Shown in pieces: positions 5,961 through 10,736 of a DNA stretch of 10,736 nt. Position 1 is the first letter of the stretch, and every line of letters begins with the position of its first letter. Source of the stretch: JAICNR01 sp035699465 (GTDB taxonomy: Bacteria; Gemmatimonadota; Gemmatimonadetes; JACCXV01; JAHWKZ01); assembly GCA_035699465.1 (NCBI GenBank), contig DASSPT010000048.1, positions 1 to 10,736 on the forward strand, read 5' to 3'. The translations under genes and the position numbers were made by a program. Below the pieces are notes generated by a model that was given only the letters and a program-made list of their open reading frames with translations, was not told the DNA's origin and did not search any database.

Positions 5961-7442
5961 GTGGGACATGCCCCTCCGCACACCTTGGGCGAGCTCGCCG
6001 GGCTCGTCGGGGGCCGCGTCCAGGGCGATCCGCACGTGCGGGTTACCGGCTTGACTCACGACAGCCGGCGGGTGCGCGAAGGGGATCTGTTCGCGGCGAT
6101 CCCCGGATTCGAGCGCGACGGGCACGCGTTCGTGCCCGAAGCGGCGGCCGCCGGCGCGGCCGCCGTCATGGTCGAGCGCGAGGGCGCCTGGCCGCTTCCG
6201 GCCATCGTGGTGCCCGACGTGCGCGAGGCGCTGGGGCCGGCCGCGCACGCGGTGTGGGGTGACCCGACACGGCGCATCGTCATCGCCGGGATCACCGGCA
6301 CGAACGGCAAGACGACGACGTCCTTCCTGACGGCGGCGATCCTGGAGTCGCTCCACGGCGAGACCGCGATCCTCGGCACGCTGGGTCTCAGGCGAGGCGA
6401 GAGGATGGTCGAGACCGGCTTCACGACGCCGGAGGCGAGCGACGTCGCGCGCCTCCTGGCGGATCTCGAGGCCGACGGCGTCCGGGCCCTCAGCATGGAG
6501 GTCTCGAGCCATGCGATCGAGCTCGGCCGGGTGGCGGGAATCCACTTCGATGCCGGAGCGTTCACGAATCTGAGCCCCGAGCACCTCGACTTTCACGGCA
6601 CCATGGAGGAGTACGGCGCGGTGAAGCTCAAGTTCTTCCGGCTGCTGGCGGAGCTCGACGCGGTGGCCGCGGTGAACGCCGATGATCCGTGGGCCGAACG
6701 GTTCGTCATGGCGGGTCCGAAGCGGACGCTGCGGTACTCGCTGGAGAGCCCGGGCGCCGACGTCTTCGCCGAGGAATATCGCGGCGACCCGGCTGGCACG
6801 GCGCTCACGGTGCGGACGCCCGCCGGAAGTTTCGACGCGCGGCTCAGGCTCGCCGGGCGGTTCAACGCCGCCAACGCGCTCGCCGCGGCATCCATCGGGA
6901 TCGGGCTCGGACTCGACCCCGATCGCGTGGCGGGCGCGCTGGAGTCGGTCGAGCGCGTGCCCGGACGCTACGAGGTCTACCGAGGCGGCGGTGTGACGGT
7001 GGTGCTCGACTACGCCCATACGCCGCTAGCCTTCGAGCGCATTCTCCGGACCGTACGAGACAGCGGCGCCGCGCGCGTGTTCTGCGTGTTCGGCAGCGGA
7101 GGCGAGCGCGATCGCGGCAAGCGCCCCGTCATGGCGCGCATCGCCGGCGAGCTGGCGGACGTGGTGTACGTGACGATCGACAACCCGCGGCGGGAGTCAC
7201 TCGAGCAGATCATGTCCGACACGCTGGCCGGCCTCGAGGGCGCGGGCGTCACCTGGGAGCGGATCGACGACCGCGCCGCGGCCATCCGCCGCGCGATCGT
7301 CCACGAGGCCCGGCCCGGCGATGTCGTGTGCCTGCTGGGAAAGGGAGACGAGGGATATCAGCTGATCGGCACCACCAAGCATCCGTACTCCGACCGCGAC
7401 GAGGCCCGGAAGGCTCTCGCCGATCGCGTGGCCGCCGCGTGA
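5961..7442 (+). CDS. murE: UDP-MurNAc-L-Ala-D-Glu:meso-diaminopimelate ligase MurE
   Basis: MurE is the cytoplasmic ATP-dependent ligase that adds the third residue of the peptidoglycan stem. The 493-residue length is typical. The N-terminal UDP-substrate domain shows DSRRVREGDLFAAI and DGHAFV. The ATP loop is ITGTNGKTTTS (Lys117). HLDFHGTMEEYGAVKLKFF contains the Lys (about 222) expected to be carbamylated. DNPR at 407-410 is the motif associated with meso-diaminopimelate rather than L-lysine. The usual GKGHE motif reads GKGDEGYQ (460-467), with Asp for His but the Glu kept. Start GTG 5961 follows AGGAG (5953-5957), which overlaps the ftsI stop and is only 3 nt away, so initiation is probably helped by coupling. 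The stop overlaps the murF start in GTGA (7439-7442). Confidence 0.97.
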   Translation: MGHAPPHTLGELAGLVGGRVQGDPHVRVTGLTHDSRRVREGDLFAAIPGFERDGHAFVPEAAAAGAAAVMVEREGAWPLPAIVVPDVREALGPAAHAVWGDPTRRIVIAGITGTNGKTTTSFLTAAILESLHGETAILGTLGLRRGERMVETGFTTPEASDVARLLADLEADGVRALSMEVSSHAIELGRVAGIHFDAGAFTNLSPEHLDFHGTMEEYGAVKLKFFRLLAELDAVAAVNADDPWAERFVMAGPKRTLRYSLESPGADVFAEEYRGDPAGTALTVRTPAGSFDARLRLAGRFNAANALAAASIGIGLGLDPDRVAGALESVERVPGRYEVYRGGGVTVVLDYAHTPLAFERILRTVRDSGAARVFCVFGSGGERDRGKRPVMARIAGELADVVYVTIDNPRRESLEQIMSDTLAGLEGAGVTWERIDDRAAAIRRAIVHEARPGDVVCLLGKGDEGYQLIGTTKHPYSDRDEARKALADRVAAA

Positions 7443-8845
7443 GCGCCGATTTCACGGTCCGGGAGGTGGGCGCGGCGCTCGAGCGCATGCCTGAGGGGAG
7501 AGCGGAGGGCCCCTTCCGGCGGGTGGCGATCGACAGCCGCCGGGTCCTTCCCGGGGACCTGTTCGTCGCGATCCGCGGCGAGCGCCACGACGGCAACCGC
7601 TTCATGGCGGCGGCCGTCGAGGCCGGCTCGGCCGGCGTGGTGGGGGAGGATCGCCCGTTCGAGGGCCGCGAGCGCGTGGCCTTCTGGCCCGTTCCCGACG
7701 GGCGGGCCGCGCTCCAGGCGCTGGCCGGCTTCCACCGCCGACGGCTCGACGTCAGGGTCGTGGGCGTCACGGGATCGAACGGGAAGACGACCACCAAGGA
7801 GCTCGTCGCCGCCGTCCTGTCTCAGGGGTTTCCCACCGCGCGCACGACGGGAAACCTCAACAACCAGGTCGGCGTGCCTCTGACCCTGCTCGAGATCGGC
7901 CCCGAGCATCGCTGGGCGGTCGTCGAGATGGGCATGAACCGCCCCGGGGAGATCGCGCCGCTGGCCCGGATCTCCGCCCCGGACGTGGCCGTCATCACGA
8001 ATGTGGCCGCCAGCCATCTCGAAGGTCTGGGGAGCGTCGAGGCGGTCATGCAGGAGAAGCTCGAGCTGCCACGGGCGCTGGACAGCGAGGGACTCCTCGT
8101 CTATCACGGCGACCAGCCCATGCTGCGCGAAGCGGCGCGGAGGCTCCATTGCCGCACCCTCTCGTACGGCCTCCATCCGTCCAACGACCTGGCTCCCGAC
8201 GAGTGGTCCCTGGACGAGGACGGACGCGGCTCGTTCCGCGTCGACGGCCGCACGTTCCGCCTGCGCCTTACCGGCAAGCACAACATCGTCAACGCGCTGG
8301 CCGCCGTCGCCGTCGGCCGCGAAGCCGGCCTGCCGGTGGGGACGATCGCGGGCGGAGTCGCCGAGCCGGACTCGCTGCCGCTCCGGATGCAGCTCGAGCG
8401 GTGGGGAGAGGTGGTGGCGCTGGTCGACTGCTACAACGCGAATCCCGAGAGCGTGATATCGGCCGCCGCGACGCTCTCGACCTTGTCCGGCGTCCGGCGC
8501 CGTGTCGCGGTCCTGGGCGAGATGCTGGAGCTGGGGCCCGCCAGCGCCGACTGGCACGAGTGGGTGGGGCGCGAGCTCGGCAAGGGGGCCGTCGACCTGG
8601 TCGTGACGGTCGGTCCCGGAGCCGCGCCGATCGCCGCCGGCGCCGAGGCCGCGGGCCTCGCCACGCGCAGGTTCGCCGATCGCCGCGAGGCGGAGGAGTG
8701 GCTGGTCGAGAACGTGATCCCGGGCGACGCGATCCTGTTCAAGGCCAGCCGGGGAGCGGAACTGGAAACGGTCGTCAAGCCGGTCCGGGACGCGTGCCTG
8801 GAGGGCGCGCCGGCCGCCAACGGCAACGGCGGAGCCCACGGATGA
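7439..8845 (+). CDS. murF: UDP-MurNAc-tripeptide:D-alanyl-D-alanine ligase MurF
   Basis: MurF completes the cytoplasmic stem peptide by adding D-Ala-D-Ala to UDP-MurNAc-tripeptide using ATP. It has 468 residues, within the family range. Visible are DSRRVLPGDLFVAIRG in the N-terminal substrate domain, the ATP loop VTGSNGKTTTKE (Lys116), TTGNLNNQVGVPLTLL, VVEMGMNRPGEI, TNVAASHLEGLGS, and LTGKHNIVNALAA. DCYNANPESV, AVLGEMLELG and ILFKASRGAELE lie in the C-terminal domain. GTG 7439 is chosen because it overlaps the murE TGA (GTGA) and immediately precedes the conserved N-terminus. No clear Shine-Dalgarno is present, so reinitiation by ribosomes leaving murE is likely. The last 15 residues, rich in Ala/Gly/Asn, form a short tail beyond the usual end. 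Confidence 0.97.
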   Translation: MSADFTVREVGAALERMPEGRAEGPFRRVAIDSRRVLPGDLFVAIRGERHDGNRFMAAAVEAGSAGVVGEDRPFEGRERVAFWPVPDGRAALQALAGFHRRRLDVRVVGVTGSNGKTTTKELVAAVLSQGFPTARTTGNLNNQVGVPLTLLEIGPEHRWAVVEMGMNRPGEIAPLARISAPDVAVITNVAASHLEGLGSVEAVMQEKLELPRALDSEGLLVYHGDQPMLREAARRLHCRTLSYGLHPSNDLAPDEWSLDEDGRGSFRVDGRTFRLRLTGKHNIVNALAAVAVGREAGLPVGTIAGGVAEPDSLPLRMQLERWGEVVALVDCYNANPESVISAAATLSTLSGVRRRVAVLGEMLELGPASADWHEWVGRELGKGAVDLVVTVGPGAAPIAAGAEAAGLATRRFADRREAEEWLVENVIPGDAILFKASRGAELETVVKPVRDACLEGAPAANGNGGAHG

Positions 8846-8861
8846 GCACCGCGAGGCATTG

Positions 8862-9947
8862 ATGCTCTACCACCTCCTCTATCCCTTCGCGGACCAGCAC
8901 GCGTTCTTCAACGTCTTCCGCTACATCACGTTCCGGTCGGCGTACGCGACCGTGACGGCGCTCCTGCTGGCGTTCGTGCTGGGGCCCTGGGTGATCCGCA
9001 AGCTGCGCGATCTCAAGGCGGGCCAGATGATCCGCGAGGAAGGGCCGCAGGCGCATCAGAGGAAGGCCGGCACGCCGACGATGGGCGGAGTCCTGATCAT
9101 CGTCGCGATCGTCGTCCCGACCGTTCTGTGGGCCGACATCAGCGAGCCGTGGATCCAGATGGTCCTCGTGGCGACCCTGTGGATGGGTGTCCTGGGGTTC
9201 CTCGACGACTACCTGAAGGTCGTCAAGCGGCGATCGAAGGGACTCATCGCGACACAGAAGATCGTGGGCCAGGCGCTGTTCGGAGTCGTGCTGGGCGCGT
9301 GGCTCTACCTCGAACCCGTGCATGGCGGAATGACGACGATGACCGCGGTTCCGTTCTTCAAGACGCGGTTCGTCGACTTCGGCTGGCTCTACATCCCCTT
9401 CATCATCTTCGTCGTGATCGCCGCCACCAACGCGGTAAACCTGACCGATGGGCTCGACGGACTCGCGATCGGGTTGGCGGGCATAGCGGCGGCGGCGTTC
9501 GCGGCCTTCGCGTACGTCATCGGCCGGGCGGACTGGTCGCAGTACCTGCAGATCCCGTACCTGCCGGGCAGCGGCGAGCTGACCGTGTACTGCGCGGCGC
9601 TAATGGGGGCGGCGCTCGGGTTTCTGTGGTTCAACGCCCATCCGGCGCAGGTGTTCATGGGCGACACCGGCTCGCTGGCCCTCGGCGGCGCGTTCGGCAC
9701 GCTCGCGATCCTGCTCAAGATGGAATTCGTGCTGGTGATCGTCGGCGGGGTGTTCGTTCTCGAGACGCTGTCGGTGATCATCCAGGTGATCTCGTTCAAG
9801 TGGCGCGGCAAGCGCGTGTTCAAGATGAGCCCGCTGCACCACCACTTCGAGCTGTCGGGCTGGGCCGAGGAGCAGATCGTGATGCGGTTCTACATCCTGG
9901 GGGTGCTGTGCGCGCTGGTCGCGGCCTCCACGCTGAAGCTCCGATGA
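8862..9947 (+). CDS. mraY: Phospho-N-acetylmuramoyl-pentapeptide transferase MraY
   Basis: MraY transfers phospho-MurNAc-pentapeptide from UDP to undecaprenyl phosphate at the inner face of the membrane, making lipid I. The 361-residue length matches E. coli MraY closely, and many hydrophobic helices are evident. Signature motifs are FNVFRYITFR, HQRKAGTPTMGG, FLDDYLKVVKRR with the essential D115-D116, AVNLTDGLDGLA, FMGDTGSLALGG with D268, and MSPLHHHFELSGW with the triple His at 326-328. Start ATG 8862 is preferred because MLYHLL aligns with the family start. The TTG at 8859 directly before it would add one residue and cannot be excluded. GCGAGG (8851-8856) is a modest Shine-Dalgarno. Mini-ORF 8842-8862 bridges the gap from murF. 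The stop overlaps the murD start in ATGA (9944-9947). Confidence 0.98.
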   Translation: MLYHLLYPFADQHAFFNVFRYITFRSAYATVTALLLAFVLGPWVIRKLRDLKAGQMIREEGPQAHQRKAGTPTMGGVLIIVAIVVPTVLWADISEPWIQMVLVATLWMGVLGFLDDYLKVVKRRSKGLIATQKIVGQALFGVVLGAWLYLEPVHGGMTTMTAVPFFKTRFVDFGWLYIPFIIFVVIAATNAVNLTDGLDGLAIGLAGIAAAAFAAFAYVIGRADWSQYLQIPYLPGSGELTVYCAALMGAALGFLWFNAHPAQVFMGDTGSLALGGAFGTLAILLKMEFVLVIVGGVFVLETLSVIIQVISFKWRGKRVFKMSPLHHHFELSGWAEEQIVMRFYILGVLCALVAASTLKLR

Positions 9948-10736
9948 GCCGGGCGCCCGTCGCCGTCCGAGGCGCGCGCGTGGGCGTGCTGGGTCTGGCG
10001 AAGTCGGGGAGCGCCGTCGCGCGGCTCCTCGCCGAGCGGGGCGCGCGCGTCTACGCCTCCGACCTGACCGAGGGCGGGAAGGCCGCCGTGGTGGCGGCCG
10101 AGCTGGAGGGCGTGGGCGTGGAAGTCGAGCTCGGGCGGCACGACACGGCGCGGCTCGCGACCTGCGACTGGGTCGTCACGAGCCCCGGCATCCCCCCGCA
10201 GGCGCCGGTCCTCGGCGATCCGGCGGTCGCGGCGCTCCCCATATTCAGCGAGATCGAGGTCGCGAGCTGGTTCGCCGAAGCGCCGATCGCGGCCGTCACG
10301 GGAACCAACGGCAAGACGACGACCACCGAGCTCCTGGGCCGGATCGCGCGCGCCGGGGGCATCGCCGCGAGCGTCGCGGGAAACATCGGACGCGCGTTCT
10401 CGACGGCGATCCTCGAGGATCCGCAAGCGGAGTGGTACGTGATCGAGGTCTCCTCGTTCCAGCTGGCGCGGATCGCGACCTTCCGGCCCCGCGTCGCGGT
10501 CGTCCTCAACCTGACCGCCGACCATCTCGACGTGTACGCCTCGTTGAAGGAGTACGTCGCCGACAAGGTCCGGATCGCCGAGAACATGGGGCCGGGGGAC
10601 GCCCTCTGCCTGAACGCGGAGGATCCCGCTCTGGAAGCCTTCGGGGCCGGTCGCGACGTGGAGCGGCATTCCTTCCACCGGAGCCGCCCGGTCGAGCGGG
10701 GGGCGTGGGTAGAGGACGGATGGATCGCGCTCGCCG
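9944..10736 (+). CDS. murD: UDP-MurNAc-L-alanine:D-glutamate ligase MurD, N-terminal and central part; 3' end outside window
   Basis: MurD adds D-Glu to UDP-MurNAc-L-Ala, the second stem residue, using ATP. The frame starts at ATG 9944, overlapping the mraY stop (ATGA), and stays open to the window edge. This gives 264 residues of an enzyme usually near 440-470. The N-terminal Rossmann-like domain shows VGVLGLAKSGSAVARLLAERG, cut here at the edge, with VYASDL next and VTSPGIPP further on. The ATP loop is VTGTNGKTTTTE (Lys124). GNIG, VIEVSSFQL and LNLTADHLDVY follow, and Lys208 in YVADKVRIAEN is the residue expected to be carbamylated. The C-terminal ligase domain is missing only because the window ends. 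Position directly after mraY agrees with standard dcw order, in which ftsW and murG would normally come next. Confidence 0.96.
   Translation, partial: MSRAPVAVRGARVGVLGLAKSGSAVARLLAERGARVYASDLTEGGKAAVVAAELEGVGVEVELGRHDTARLATCDWVVTSPGIPPQAPVLGDPAVAALPIFSEIEVASWFAEAPIAAVTGTNGKTTTTELLGRIARAGGIAASVAGNIGRAFSTAILEDPQAEWYVIEVSSFQLARIATFRPRVAVVLNLTADHLDVYASLKEYVADKVRIAENMGPGDALCLNAEDPALEAFGAGRDVERHSFHRSRPVERGAWVEDGWIALA

Noticed and set aside
7358..8839. 493-codon open frame on the - strand opposite murF
   Set aside because: murF is certain from its motifs. The antisense frame has no recognisable domain; long antisense frames are expected at high GC. The same applies to the - strand frames at 3849-4847 and 5850-7019.
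1..10736. Search by eye for tRNA/rRNA genes, CRISPR repeats, insertion sequences and attachment sites
   Set aside because: Apart from the short MraZ repeats and the acidic-tail codon repeats I saw none. Nearly all sequence is accounted for by coding regions.

Overview
The window is a GC-rich bacterial chromosome segment with every recognised gene on the + strand. Its core is the 5' half of a division and cell wall (dcw) cluster in the classical order mraZ, rsmH, ftsL, ftsI, murE, murF, mraY, murD. The window edge cuts murD. MurE carries the DNPR motif usual for meso-diaminopimelate-adding enzymes, so the peptidoglycan is probably m-DAP type. The ferrochelatase fragment at the left edge resembles the Bacillus-type (CpfC/HemH) family, and FtsI ends in a PASTA domain. 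High GC, m-DAP, FtsI-PASTA and this gene order fit several poorly cultured phyla (for example Eisenbacteria-, Krumholzibacteria- or Gemmatimonadota-like lineages). I cannot choose among them from sequence alone.

Layout. Positions 2-586 hold the C-terminal part of a ferrochelatase. Positions 660-953 encode a 97-residue basic, possibly membrane-associated protein of unknown function. Positions 978-1808 encode a secreted protein with a beta-rich middle and a very acidic Ala/Glu/Asp tail. A strong intrinsic terminator (1851-1883) closes this left-hand unit. A near-consensus sigma-70-type promoter (1894-1923) follows directly, then a row of TGGG repeats at 10-bp pitch (1923-1968) that looks like the MraZ operator. 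From there the dcw genes run to the end of the window with gaps of at most 25 nt or with overlapping stop/start codons, so they are probably one transcription unit.

How the genes work together. MraZ is the autoregulator of the cluster. RsmH methylates 16S rRNA. FtsL and FtsI belong to the septal synthase complex. MurD, MurE and MurF add D-Glu, m-DAP and D-Ala-D-Ala to UDP-MurNAc-L-Ala, and MraY moves the finished pentapeptide to undecaprenyl phosphate to form lipid I.

Two things stand out. The mraZ reading frame has no ATG, GTG or TTG start in frame. A well-placed Shine-Dalgarno and ATG (1974) lies one frame away, so there is either a one-base indel near a G4 run or unusual initiation. In addition, the three dcw junctions that have a TGA stop and a gap are each spanned by a 6-10 codon mini-ORF. 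In each case its start overlaps the upstream stop and its stop overlaps the downstream start, a possible termination-reinitiation relay. I see no mobile element, CRISPR array, tRNA or rRNA, and no clearly new multi-gene system.
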